In this document: positions 35,368 through 47,500 of the stretch, piece by piece
How the letters are laid out: each line of letters opens with the position of its first letter
Position numbering within the stretch: the first letter of the stretch is position 1
Source: Anastatus disparis
Lineage: Eukaryota > Arthropoda > Insecta > Hymenoptera > Eupelmidae
Reading direction: 5' to 3'
Assembly (NCBI GenBank): GCA_017163975.1
Contig: JAFFSR010000136.1
Span: 13,141,501-13,205,500 of the forward strand
Length of the DNA stretch: 64,000 nt
Notes under the pieces: generated by a model
The model's database searches: none
Seen by the model: the letters and a program-made list of their open reading frames with translations, nothing else
What the model was told of the DNA's origin: nothing
Translations under genes and position numbers: made by a program

Positions 35368-37467
35368 TTTTCAGTAATGCACGATTTTATCTTAATGTTT
35401 ACAAATATAATTCCTGTTTGTTTCAATTACTTTCAGTTATTTATAGAAATTGCTAAACTATTCAAATGATTATTTTTTACAAAATATCAATTTTCATTCA
35501 ATTATTATATTGATTAGAAAGTAATTTAGAAATTAAAGTAATGATCAAGAACATTTCAAATGTTTAGAAAAATTAAAAATTTAGATGAAAAATTTAATTT
35601 TATCAAGGTACTTTTTATTTTAATAAACTACTTATTTTATTGAAAGTATAAAATTTATTTAAGTTTAACAAATATAAATATTTATCTATTAAACTAATCA
35701 TCTCTCTGGAACGAATAAACTAAAAAATAAATCATAAAATCTCATAAAAAGCAACACCCTTTATCCTCAAGTGTGAAAGAGTCAACAATCAAGTATCGTC
35801 TCTCTTCTTTTAAGTCCATTGACTTAAAATCGCAAATTGCGCTTCGACGTTCTCCAATCCGCCATAAACATCTCAATCGCGTGTACAACTTTTCTCTTTC
35901 TCTCTCTTTCCTTTTCTCTCTCCCTCGCTCTCTAAAAGGAGAAAAAAAGAGAACATCCAGCTTCATGAATAAAGTATAAATACAGAGAAAAGACGTGCTC
36001 AGAGCACTCCTTAAAAAAAAGGAGAAAAAAAGAAAGAAAAATAAAAAGAAGCAAAAGAAGTCACGTGCGCAAAAATTTCTCTCCTTATGGTTGATATCTT
36101 CGGCGACTATGGCTTGGTGTCTACGCCGTTGAACGGAGCAGAGAAAGAAAGAGAGAAGAGAAAAGAGCGGGCGCGCGATGCTGGACTAATGAAGACGTGT
36201 GCTAGAGGCCAAGAAAAGAAGAGAGAAGAGAAAAGGGAGGGAAATGTGCTTGCTTATATCCCCGTCCTCTCTCCGCGCATTTTGCTTATATATACCCCCT
36301 ACACTCTCTCTCTCTCTTTCTCTTCTTAAAAACCCCGCGCGCCACGCCTTACTTTTTCTCTCTTACTCCTCTTTCATCTTTTACTTTTCTCTCTTTTTCT
36401 TTAGATCGTTTTGGAGCAGAGAGTGAGATAGCTTCTTTTTTTCTCATTCCATCTCTGTCTTCCTCTCTCTCTTTCTCTCTTCTTCGCGTGTTCTCTTCGC
36501 GGCCTGTAAGACCTTCCCCGTTGTTTTTTTTTTATTTTCGCTTTTTTTTTCATTGTATATATATATATACCTCTTTCATTCGGTCGGCGTGCGCTCCTCT
36601 CGCGCAGGACTTACTGCTTTTTTAAGCGTGCAACCTCTCGCTTAAAACACATCTCTAAACTGGTTTTGCTTCCATAGCGCGCCTCCTTTACTTTTTCCTC
36701 TCTGTGCTCTTTCTCCTTCCTTCACATTAGTCCTCTTATGCATCTCTCGCTTGCTCTTATTGCTTGCGTGCTACGTTCTTCCTCGATAACTTTATTACGC
36801 GAGAACCTCGACCGATGCATATAGCATATACTCCTCTTTCTCTCTGACTTTCACGAATACATATACAGACACACCAGTGCAAACGCACAACATACATATA
36901 AACGTATAAGCTCACGCGGGGAATCTTTCTCTCTTTTAAACCGTGCATGCGGCGCCTTCTTTCTCTCTCGGTTCTTCTCTTCTTCTTCTTCTTGTATGTG
37001 TACATACTTCCACGTATAAGCATATAATACATATAGAAGGTACATATGCACTTTTCAGAGATAGAAGTGTACAAAATCGGGATTTAGTACTGTAAGAAAA
37101 GAAGAAAAATGCTCTTCCTTTTTTCTCATTCTATACGCTTCGCGCGATTTTTCGGACCAGCGCTTTTTCTATCTTTCTTTTTTTCTCGCCTCCGTCCTTT
37201 TTCTTTTCTCGTAAGCTTTACGCTTAGGCTTACTTTTTTTAAATTCTTCTTCTCTCTGTTCTGTAGCGCATCCGAGCACGGTATATCTCTTTTTTGAGCT
37301 GCACCGATCGAACGGAGAATGAAAAAAAAATTATTTCTGTATATATGTATGCAAGACTGTCTCATGCAAAGCATTCGAGTGTATGTATGCGTGTGTATGT
37401 ATAAGTAAGATCGTTAGAATGTACACATATAAAAAAGAGCTTCACGGCGCGAGAAAGTAAAAAAAGG

Positions 37468-37500
<33 letters not shown>
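37468..37500. repeat. GA-rich microsatellite
   Basis: A run of about 30 bp of GA/AG repeats with single interruptions, inside the large GA/CT island. GAGA-type motifs of this kind can bind Trithorax-like factor in insects; occupancy here is unknown. Confidence 0.85.
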
Positions 37501-37501
<1 letters not shown>

Positions 37502-37959
37502 TATCTTACAAGCGCTAAAGCAAGTAAAAAAGGTGCTGTGCATTTTGCGCTCGTGTGCACGTACGTTCATTTCTCTCTTTCCCTCTTTTTCTTATTCTCA
37601 TCTTTCTTCAAGCAGCTATATCCACTCTGCCGATCGTAATGCTTCAACGAACAACGTGGAAAGAAAGAAAGAGAAAGACGTTTATATATCCATACAAGAG
37701 AAAGAAATAAAAAGAAAAAAAATCTTCGAGCAAGAAGTTTCTTTTTTCTCTCTCTTTTTTTTCTTGTCTTTCTCTTTCTCTCTTTATCTTTGTCTTTTTC
37801 TTTCTCCCCCACCATATGGTTCTCGCGATCGTCGTCAGAAATTAAGTTGTTAAAATGCTGCCTGAGGCGTCGTTGGCTTGGCTTGCCTTCTGCCGTTGCC
37901 GCCAAGGCAAAAGGAGAGACGATAGCGAGAAAAGGAAAGAAGGTAATGCTTGGCTCACT

Positions 37960-37962
<3 letters not shown>

Positions 37963-38029
<67 letters not shown>
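37963..38029. repeat. (AT)33 microsatellite
   Basis: About 67 bp of uninterrupted AT dinucleotides, the longest TA run in the window. Cruciform-prone and likely polymorphic. Confidence 0.95.
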
Positions 38030-38032
<3 letters not shown>

Positions 38033-40196
38033 GCATAGGCCCCTTCTTTTCTTATGTATAACTATATACATATACACACGCGTATATTGCACATGTTTGC
38101 GCTTAAAGTCTCTATCTTCTTCTCCATATAACCATTGCCTTTTTTTTAACCTTCCCTCCTCCTCCTCTTTCTTCTCTTCATCTACTCCCAGGCTCCTATA
38201 TACTTCAATAATGTGTAATGCTGATGGAGAATAAGAAAAAAGAGAAAGAGGAAAACATTAGGTACTTGGATATAAAGGTATGAGGGTATATGGTCTTGAA
38301 GGATCCCTGCATGCTGTATATAAGGGTTATTTTGTTGCAAAAGTTGCGGCTGATGATGGAGTGGCTTTGACAGGATAGGCACTACGATGCGTGCGCTATA
38401 TATGTGTATATGCTGGTTGGAAAGGAAAATAAGACGTTAGAGGTGTAAAATTTTCTGGATACAATAATGATGATGATGATGGAGCTATCATATATTCTTT
38501 ACCTTTTATTCTTTAATTTTAGCCAATTGCATATTACGTACCAACAAAAGATTAAGATATTTTCAACTTTTCTGTCTAAAGGAATAATTTACCTTTGGAA
38601 ACTGGAATGTTGTAAGAATAGTAATAATAATTAATCTGTTAAATACGTAAAATGTTTTATCGAATATATTGTATTTGAAAATTCGTTTTGACATTATATT
38701 TTATTTAGTGCATGTTATACTAGTTTCCCGCCATTCGTGCTAGAACTACTGAACTACCGATTAATTTATTCTGTTGAAGTAAATTTTAAAGTTTGTTTGA
38801 CAAAATATTAATAATTCTACTAGGATTCTAATTTAACAATTGCACACTTAAATTTTAATTTGTTTAATTTTATTTTATTTTACTGTTCAGGTATAGTACA
38901 CTAATATATTAAATGAAACCTTCCCACTGCTATTTTTATTTAATGTTTTTAAATTTCAATAGACAATAATAAAATTGTGACAGCTGGTCAAGTTTTACTA
39001 TTTATTAATATTGAACCTGTATTATTAATATATTAAAATAAAAGATTTAAAATGAACTATTTTTAATATAAAAATAAAAACTTATTCAGAGAAAAAAAAG
39101 CGTTTATAATGTATTTTGATATCAGAATTTTAAAATGTGGAATTTAAAAAAATTTGTTTCTTAGATAGAAAAATACTTTTTTACTAATAATGATTTAATT
39201 CGGTATTTTAAACTTAACAAAGTAGATTTATTACAAATATATATATTTTTTTAAATAAAAGTTTTATATTACACGATTATAAATACTTATTGAATAATCA
39301 AATAAATACTTTAAAAGTGAAACTTTCAATCTAATTATTAAAAATCTCATGATGTATTAAAAGTTTCAAAGTATTTCTCAATAATATTCAGAACAACTTT
39401 AGCCGTACAGCAAAACATAACCGTCAACATGTTTTTCCTGGTACACGAGATATCATTCGGTATCCCATTCCTGTTCATATATAATAAGTAAGAATTTTCG
39501 AATTCTCCATGTCCGATCACTTTTACCTCTCATCGGATTATCTCGTCATATGATTTGTCATTATTATTATGATTATCGGCAAAAGGTTTTCGAATGGTCT
39601 GGTTTTTTCTTTTTTTTAAATTTATTTTTTTCTTTTTTAACATTTGACTCACTCGTTTCGCAACGGGGCTCTTTCTCTCTCGATCACTCGTTTCTTACGA
39701 GGCTGTCGGGGGCCTTTTTGATCGGTGCCGCGCGAAGAATGCGCGATTACGTTCTTCTTCTTCTTCTTCTTGAGAAAAAAAAAATTTAAAGAAAGAAAAA
39801 GAGAGAGAGAAGAAAAACGACAATTGGGCGTCGAAAGATTGCGATTCTCGCGTTGCCGATGTGTCACGTTTCCCAGGAATATTTCGGTTCTTCGATTGGG
39901 CACTCGTTTTGCCTTCCTTTATTTCTTTTCTCTTCTTTTCTTTTTTTTTGTCTTACTCGTAGTTTTCGTTGATGGGCCTTCTTCTTCTCCTTCTTCCGTT
40001 CTTCTCTTTTTCACCTTACTTATTACTTTTTTTTTAACTCTCTTTCTTTAACCAAGAGCGAGAGAACTTGTAGCGAAGGTCGTTTTGCATTTTTCGAATC
40101 TATACGTCTCGTTATTCGTGTATCGATTTGATTAATGCGCTTGGATAGGCGTGCATATTTTTTTTTGCCATGTTTCGTTGATGTACTTTTTTTTTG

Positions 40197-40222
40197 TTAT
40201 TATTATTATTATTATTATTATT
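40197..40222. repeat. (TTA)n microsatellite
   Basis: About eight TTA/ATT trinucleotide units. Confidence 0.9.
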
Positions 40223-41322
40223 GCACGCAGGGGTCGTAGAGTGGTTTTGATAAATCTTACGAGTTTCGTTTAATAGAGCCGCGGATTCGTTTAAATGGTT
40301 TTTTGCAAGAATTTTTTGATAAATGTTATTTGCAGGAGGGTTCTAATGAACTTGAATTATTTATAAAAAACTATTATGGATATTTGATTTTTTTTTATTT
40401 AGGTTAAGAGGTATGTTGAGTAGTATAGCGGGCAAAAAACAGCGATTAGTCATATGACTTTTTAAAGAATATCCGATTTTTTATCAAAGTCGCATTTTGG
40501 ATGGAAAAAAATCATATCGAGAGGTAATTATTTTTATATCAAACAAACATTTTTCAAAACTTGTTAAAGATGAACGAAACGAAAATTCTTTAAGATATAT
40601 AAAAGACAAATAACCCTTGAGCTTTGTGAATTAAAGTTTTAATAAAAAAATTTTTTATTCGGCCGACGTTTGAAGAAAATAATTAACTCTTTTCTTTAAG
40701 ATAGCTAAATATTAATTTATAAATTACACGTAAGAATTTCTTTAAAAAAATTAACTGAATTTAAAATAATAGCAAATAAATTAACAAAAAATAACTCGTA
40801 TTTTTACAATTTTTAAATTAATCGTACTTTACAATAATATTGTAATAATATTGTAACGATATTGTATTTGAAGTATTAAATGAAGAATGGAATTGAATTT
40901 TATTGAGGGTTAAAGACACTAAAATAATTCTTATAACATAATATTCTAGTATTGTTTATTATAAAAAAAGTATAGTTCAAAGTTTTTAAATTTCAGAATA
41001 TTTTTTACCAGCGAGAAGAATTTCAACAGTGCATTATCATTTTCTGTTTTTTAAGTTAATACTTTTTTAATGAGTGACTAAAAATAAAAGAATAATAGGA
41101 ATGATAATTTAATGAAATTTTAACAGATAAATAAGAATAATAAAAAAATTACTAGCTTAAAATGAAAAAAAATTTTGGAGTTTATACTGGAAAGAAAAAT
41201 AAAATTTTTTAAAGCAGCTGTAATTAACCATTTCCTAACAAGATACGACTGAAACAAACTTAAATAATTATTCTAAAAGTTAATAGTTTTAAAAAATCAA
41301 AAATAAAAGCTAAGTAATGCAC

Positions 41323-41327
<5 letters not shown>

Positions 41328-41363
<36 letters not shown>
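41328..41363. repeat. (TA)n microsatellite
   Basis: About 35 bp of TA dinucleotides, about 1 kb upstream of AATF. Confidence 0.9.
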
Positions 41364-41366
<3 letters not shown>

Positions 41367-42091
41367 GTGTCGACTTTAGTGAAACTTTGTCTTGCCAAAC
41401 TCGATACGTATCTACTTGCTCGTAGAGATTTTCTCAACTTCACTGTACGAATTACGAATGACAAAGTTTTTAAACTTTTTTTTATCAAAAGTTTACTATT
41501 TATTCAAACTTTCTCTATACCCTTGGTGAATTCGCTTAGGAAAAAGAACACGAGATATTAAAAACTAGTTCATAATTTAAAATATATGGAATAAATTTAA
41601 AATTAATAAAAAAACTTAATTTTTTTCAATAAACTAACTTTTTTTTTAGTTTTTCAACAAAAAGATAATCGTAAAACGATTTTTAGAAATTACTTCTATT
41701 CGTTAATTATCCGACTAAAGACTTAAATATTACCGTTACGAAATATTTTAAAATCATTAGAATTACCGATTTGACAAAAGATTTGAAGCATCGTTAATAA
41801 CCAAAGTATTTAAAATGTAGCATATGATTTTCTTGTAGACATTAAAGTGGCGTTATAAAAATATTGTCGACTACTTATATTTTATACATATATTTTTGAA
41901 AAAAAGTAACACGAATAGGATAATAACATGTTATTTTGTGTTTACAAGAGCGTTGAGACCCTATAATTTTTAAGTATAATTTGTTTTTCCATATCTAACT
42001 ATACCAACGAATTCCACTTATCTGTAATTTCTCAAAGTATTCATAGTCACGCATGCGTTCTTTGAATATTAAAAATCGTACGCGCTCTTTT

Positions 42092-42286
42092 CACGTGGTG
42101 CCATCATGAATTTGCGGTAAAATAAATCGATAATTGGTAAAGTAGAAATCTACTTATATCGATTTTTGTAGAATAAAAAAATTTTGATACTGAAAAATGC
42201 TTTAAGCGCCACCTAAAAATATTGTCACGTGTATATACACCTAGCTTGGCTTTGGTTATGTTTGCGCCTTTTTTTTAATGCACGTG
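42092..42286 (+). promoter_or_regulatory. AATF upstream region with three CACGTG E-boxes
   Basis: CACGTG occurs at 42092-42097, 42226-42231 and 42281-42286, that is 256, 122 and 67 nt before the start codon. Two near-matches to the insect DRE octamer TATCGATA (AATCGATA at 42125-42132 and TATCGATT at 42157-42164) lie between the first two boxes. CACGTG is the Myc/Max (and USF-type) site, and in flies Myc targets are rich in nucleolar ribosome-biogenesis genes, which fits AATF. Binding is inferred, not shown. Confidence 0.55.
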
Positions 42287-42347
42287 CGCGTTTTGAATGA
42301 AAAAAACGGTTTGAATTTAAAGTGTAACATTTTAAATTATCGAAATA

Positions 42348-42568
42348 ATGTCTACTAAAAAGAAAGCAGTTAGTTTGGCAGAGAAAATAAGTGATTTGGT
42401 TACTGCTGTACCAGATACTTACGGATCAGACGATGAAGTGGAGGAAACTAAAGCCAAAGTTGTTGATTACGACGATGAAAGCGATGATGTTGAAGATTTT
42501 AAAAATGAATTTAGTAATTCAAGTATTCGCAAACGAAATGTTGGGCTTTTAGAAGAAACAGATAAAAG
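42348..42568 (+). CDS. AATF: AATF exon 1
   Basis: Residues 1-73 plus two bases of codon 74. The ATG at 42348 is the first in frame after the E-box-bearing region and gives MSTKKKAVSLAEKISDLV. Donor GATAAAAG|GTAATA (phase 2). Confidence 0.92.
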
Positions 42569-44153
42569 GTAATAATGTTTTGTAATTATTGATTTTTAGT
42601 ATAAAGCTATAATTATATTTTGAGGTTATTTTATTTGTATACATTTCAAATTGTTTATACTTTTTATGTTTACTGACTTTATTATACTTTTTAGATACTT
42701 GGGTAAAAAAGTTTCGAAAAAAGAAATTTTTAATCAAGATGATAGTTCTGAAGAGGATGTTGGAAGTGATGATATAGAAGCTGAGGAAGAAAGTGAATCT
42801 GATGTGAATGATGAATCGGGCAATGAAGAAAACAGTATATCATTAAATGATGTAGAATCAAATGAATCTGCTGAAGAAAAATCTGATGATGAAGATGATG
42901 ATGATGAAGGTTCACAAGAAGATGATGATGATAATGATGATGATGAAGGATTGCAAGAAGATAATGATGACGAAGAATCTGACGCAGAAGATGATTTTGG
43001 TGATAGTATTGATTTGTCTAATCCTTTATTGAGAAATCGACAAACAGAATCAGGTATTAAAACAATATCTGCTGTAAATGTTCGTGCAGAGATAGAAAAA
43101 GGAAATTGTGTTAGAGAGCAGTTAAAACTTTGGGAAAATCTTTTAGAAATGAGAATCAAATTGCAAAAATGTTTAGCAAACAGTAATAAAATGCCACAAC
43201 ATGACGTATACAAAAATTATGCATCTAACGATCAATTTAAAACTGACAGCACAGGTGTTAAAAATAAATTGAATGGATTATTAACAAACTTATTGGAGTT
43301 GCAAAGCAATCTTTTGAATAATTTTCCAGAAACTAAAGGTATATTATCAAAAAATAAAAAGAGAAAAGCTGATGATCAAGAAAAAGAGTCAAATAACGAG
43401 GATGATCCAATGGATGAAGAAATTCCTTCTGATACAGAAGATGAAATGAATTGTGATGACGATGAAGAAGATCACAGTCAAAAAGGATCAGATGAATCAG
43501 ACAGTGAAGAAAATAAAGGACCTGTTAAAAAGAAAATGAGATTATCAGAGTTTGAAAATATTATTGCTAATAATCACAATTCTTATAAAGAATATAGAGA
43601 TTCCGTAATCCAAAAATGGAATGATAAAACAAGGATAGCATCTGGTGTAATCAGTAAAGGAGTTAATCAACCTGCTGTAAAACAAATAGAATTTGCATTA
43701 GCAAATAAAGATAAATTATTAAAGAAAACACAATTGAAACGTTCAGAGTACGAAATCATTGGAAAATCTTCAGTTTCTGTGGAAGATAATGATGGAAGAC
43801 GTATGCAAGAATATGATTCAGAAATCTATGATGACGATGATTTTTATCATCAACTTTTAAGAGAGCTCATAGAATATAAATCGGCTGATATAACAGATCC
43901 AATTCAGCTTAGTAAGCAATGGATTCAGTTGCAAAATATGAGAAGTAAAATGAAAAGAAAAATTGATACAAGAGCTACGAAAGGTCGAAGATTACGTTAC
44001 AACGTTCATCAAAAACTTGTCAATTTCATGGCACCAATTACAGTCAACGACACATGGACAGATCATGCAAAGGATGAATTATATAGTTCATTGTTTGGTA
44101 AAATCAAAGGAAATAAACCGCAAGAAAAAAATGAAGAAACTAAACCAACGTAG
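42348..44153 (+). CDS. AATF: AATF/Che-1/Bfr2 nucleolar protein (2 exons)
   Basis: Exons 42348..42568 and 42695..44153 join through a 126-bp intron into 559 aa. AATF (yeast Bfr2) works in the nucleolus in early 18S rRNA/small-subunit processing, and in animals it also acts as a Pol II cofactor and anti-apoptotic factor. The N-terminus has LAEKISDL and a first acidic patch (about 24-52). A long Asp/Glu/Ser-rich tract covers about residues 87-178. The AATF/Che-1 conserved domain begins around REQLKLWENLLEMRIKLQK (about 214-233). A second acidic, Lys-rich linker follows, then the KKMRLSEFENII and SKGVNQPAVKQIEFALANKD blocks. The C-terminal TRAUB domain starts near residue 446 (EYDSEIYDDDDFYHQLLREL) and includes DTRATKGRRLRYNVHQKLVN. 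The length is typical for the family. Family assignment is secure. Confidence 0.95.
42695..44153 (+). CDS. AATF: AATF exon 2
   Basis: Acceptor ATACTTTTTAG; the first base completes Arg74, giving KRYLGKKVSKKEIF. It encodes residues 75-559 and ends with TAG at 44151-44153. The long acidic tract is encoded by imperfect GAT/GAA/GAG repeats at about 42880-42990, which could vary in length. Confidence 0.95.
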
Positions 44154-44523
44154 TTAAAATTCATTGTTTAGTATCGATTGTCTTATTTGTTATGAATGTG
44201 ATATAATCTATGTTATAATTTTTACTAGATTATACGTTTATGATAACGTATATGTAAATATGTTTAATTAATAATGATAATTAATTTTTATAACTGAGTT
44301 TCTTGTTCTACATATACCGTGATAAATGTTAATTAGATTAGATACAATAACGAATGAAAAAAAAAGTTATCAACGCAACTTTTAGTCAACTGTTTTTCCA
44401 TTCAATATCATAAAAAAAAATTATCGCACTATAATATTATATAATCATGTAAGATTGCATATTTTATTATATTAAAAATCATTTCCATTCTACACTGAAA
44501 TTAAAAGTTTAACTTCATTTCAC

Positions 44524-44529
44524 AATAAA
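44524..44529 (+). terminator. Candidate AATF polyadenylation signal
   Basis: AATAAA about 370 nt past the AATF stop; it is the first clear hexamer seen downstream. Chance occurrence is possible in this composition. Confidence 0.3.
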
Positions 44530-47500
44530 ACTTTCAACTCCACTAATAATCAAATGAAAAATAATCTGCACAAATAATATTAACATCTAGAACTTTCATA
44601 TTATAACGATTAATTCAAATAAAAGATAAAACCAATTATCAATTTACCAGCAACTAATAACTTATACATGGATATTTGATTTTTCTTAATATCAGGTACA
44701 CAACATTTATAAGTTTAAGCTCTGGTAAACGAATGCGTAGTTGTAGTAAGAAATATATATGTAATGACCCGAGGTCATCTGGTCAACTTTTAAGTGGTTG
44801 AGAGAAGAACCTCAAACGACTAAGAGAGATGAATGACGTTAATATTTCGATTTTCTTTTACATATACATTATATGCATGTATATATACATATAAACTTAC
44901 GTCGCTCATTCTCTATCGCTCATTACACATATGATGTAACTTAAGCGCTTCTAATAGCGATTTCTTTCATTGATAAATGCTTTCGATTATTCTCCTCTTT
45001 TTTTTCTCTCCATCGATCTTTTTTTTTCTTTCTTTTTCTACGTCTTGCGCGTAAGATGCTTTTTATCGGTGGATTTTTTTGCGACGCGCGAAAAATAACG
45101 AGGATAGTTATAACGTATACGTATTGTGTGTATAACGATGCGTGTGGACATTTCGTCTGGTTAAATTTTGGACAATACGTTACACGTGTCAGCGAGTTTG
45201 CGAAATTTATTTTGGAGATTAAAGAGGAAAATTTTTTGAATCTTATGTTTTTAGTGCTTTTATTATTCATTTATCGTTATTAATTTTTTTTTTGCTAAAG
45301 TATTATCAATAGTGACATTTCAAAAATGTATATGCATTATAAAAATCATTCTCTTCGAAATTTAAACAGCCAAAAATTCATTCTTAATGCTTTATTTACT
45401 TTTAAATTTTATATTTTTGGGATAATTGTAAGAAATTTTATGTTTATTTATGATATAACGATCGCAATAAAATTCGAATAACTAAACATTATAAAGAATG
45501 CAATAATAAATATATAAAAATGAAATGTTTCGTGAAAAACTCATTTCAAATGTTAAACATACCAAAATTTTCTCTTTTCATTTCGCATTTACGTTTGAAT
45601 ACATAAAATTAGAAAAAAGACTTTCTCGTTTGTTTTTCATTTGCCTTTGAATACAGCATCGATAAATGAGTCAATAGTTAGTAAGTTTTCAATGTGTGCA
45701 TACATACGCGTGCTTAAGTCAATCATCTCGCTATATTCATTATTGTGGAACATGAAAATATAATAACTGAATTTGGAACACATCTGTATCGTCTTTTTTT
45801 TTCTTCTACTACTAATCATTGTTTATTAGAAAATAACGCCGAGAGATAAGGAAAAAAAAATTGAATAAATCTGAATGCCAGACTAAAGTTATTATGTTTA
45901 CAGCCAAAATTTGGTTATCGGAGCGGTGAAACTTTTTTCTTTTTTTTTATCGTCGGCTTGAGATTAAACTTTTGAGTTTAATGTACCTTTCTTTTAGATG
46001 TTTTGTTAACTTTTGAATCTCATTGTTTTGCAAAAGTTTCCGTAAGTTTTTTTGTAATGTACACCTCTTATATGAATTTCTTTTTTATTAAAGCGCGATT
46101 ATTAATCAATCCAATTAAATTTTGTTATTTATTTATTTTTCGAATTAATTAACACTAATTAAGTGTTATTATTACTAACAATCAAGAGACTGGAAAGAAA
46201 ATGAAAATCGAATTCTCGTTAGCTCGACGTTACGAAGCTTTAATCTTTATTTGTCATGAATATAGTTTACAATTTATTATTTCGATTTTTACAAATGATT
46301 ATAGCATTAAGTAGGTCTACCATAATGACTAATAACAACAGAAAATTTTCTTATTACTATCACTAATGTGCAAAGCAATTGATCTTAGTGTGTTGTATTG
46401 AACATTGTTTCATGTACTTATCTTTTATTGCCATCCTAATACTTACTCATTAATCTTTAAGAATTTTAGGGTGTTTGGAGGAGATTTTGACTATTTATTT
46501 TTTTATCTTTATTACTACTCATTTTTCAGTAATGTCTATTCGTTAAAAAAAAATTTATGATTTTTTTTCTACTTATTATACTTATTTACGAAAATTGAAG
46601 CATATCATATTAATCTACAAATACATATGTGTTATGCTCAAATGTTCAGCACGTGTTCTTAAATAACGTTAATAATGATGTAAAGTAATGCAAATACAAA
46701 TTTTTATTCATTTATTTTTATGATAAATGTTATCAATTAGAGAAAAATGAACAGAATAATAATTTTTTTTTTAAATAAAAAAAAATGTATTTTATCGAGG
46801 CACAAGTAGATATATGCCGGCTATAGTGAGACATGTAATTAATTAATATAATTTTTAGAATAGTTTTGTTTTAAGAAACATCTTATATTTTTTTAATTTA
46901 TCGTAAACGCATAATATATTTTCATCAAAATTTTTTGAATTTTGAATAATACATACCTTTATATTCATTAGTTCAAAAAATCTATAATGTACCTATTCTT
47001 ATAAAGTGGTTTCATATATGGAATTTCAATTTTTTGTAAATCAATGCTCGCTTTCTTTACTCATCGGAAAAGTTTTGAATTGATTTATTTTAATTTCTCT
47101 TCCGCTTTATGCATAAAGAGAAAAACAAAGTAAATGGCTTACATATGTGTTCGTATACGTTCAAGGGATTTCAAGGGGCTTTAGATAAAAGGAAGGGAGA
47201 CTGAGAATTATGCCTTTTAAAATATGGATAAAAACATTGGCTTTAAATAAACAAAGAAAAAATTATACTGAATTAATTAATTTTTTTTTTCTCAAAATTA
47301 AGTTACCTAATGAATATTAATTAAAGTTTATACTCTTTATGGTTAATTTTTGTTTAATTTTTAATAATAACAGATCATGCATACATATTATTATTATAAT
47401 TGATTAAATAATAATTATAATAACTTTATAATATAAATCTAAAATTGACTTATGAATTACGCACACATCATTTATTTTTCAAATAGTATAATCAATAATT

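Larger units (their letters stand above)
33227..42347. other. Noncoding region between PAL and AATF
   Basis: Nine kb without a supportable exon. It contains the PAL 3' UTR, AT-rich DNA with three hairpin elements (34784-34827, 34855-34957 and 35315-35367), and a long GA/CT/TA-rich island at about 35740-38440 with CpG-containing non-repetitive patches. A smaller island lies at 39500-40260. The AATF promoter is at the right end. Confidence 0.6.

Noticed and set aside
37567..37962. Minus-strand frame of 131 codons with a vaguely signal-peptide-like start
   Set aside because: After about 50 residues it becomes translated purine repeats; acidic residue at position 3 and no processing sites that would suggest a real secreted peptide.
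41382..41469. 10-bp inverted repeat AAACTTTGTC / GACAAAGTTT
   Set aside because: Short arms with a 68-nt spacer and no further matching outside; too weak to call an element.
42734..43213. Minus-strand Ser-rich frame of 159 codons
   Set aside because: Antisense shadow of the GAT/GAA-repeat acidic tract of AATF.
45056..45283. Plus-strand frame of 75 codons
   Set aside because: No motif, no conserved context; probably chance.
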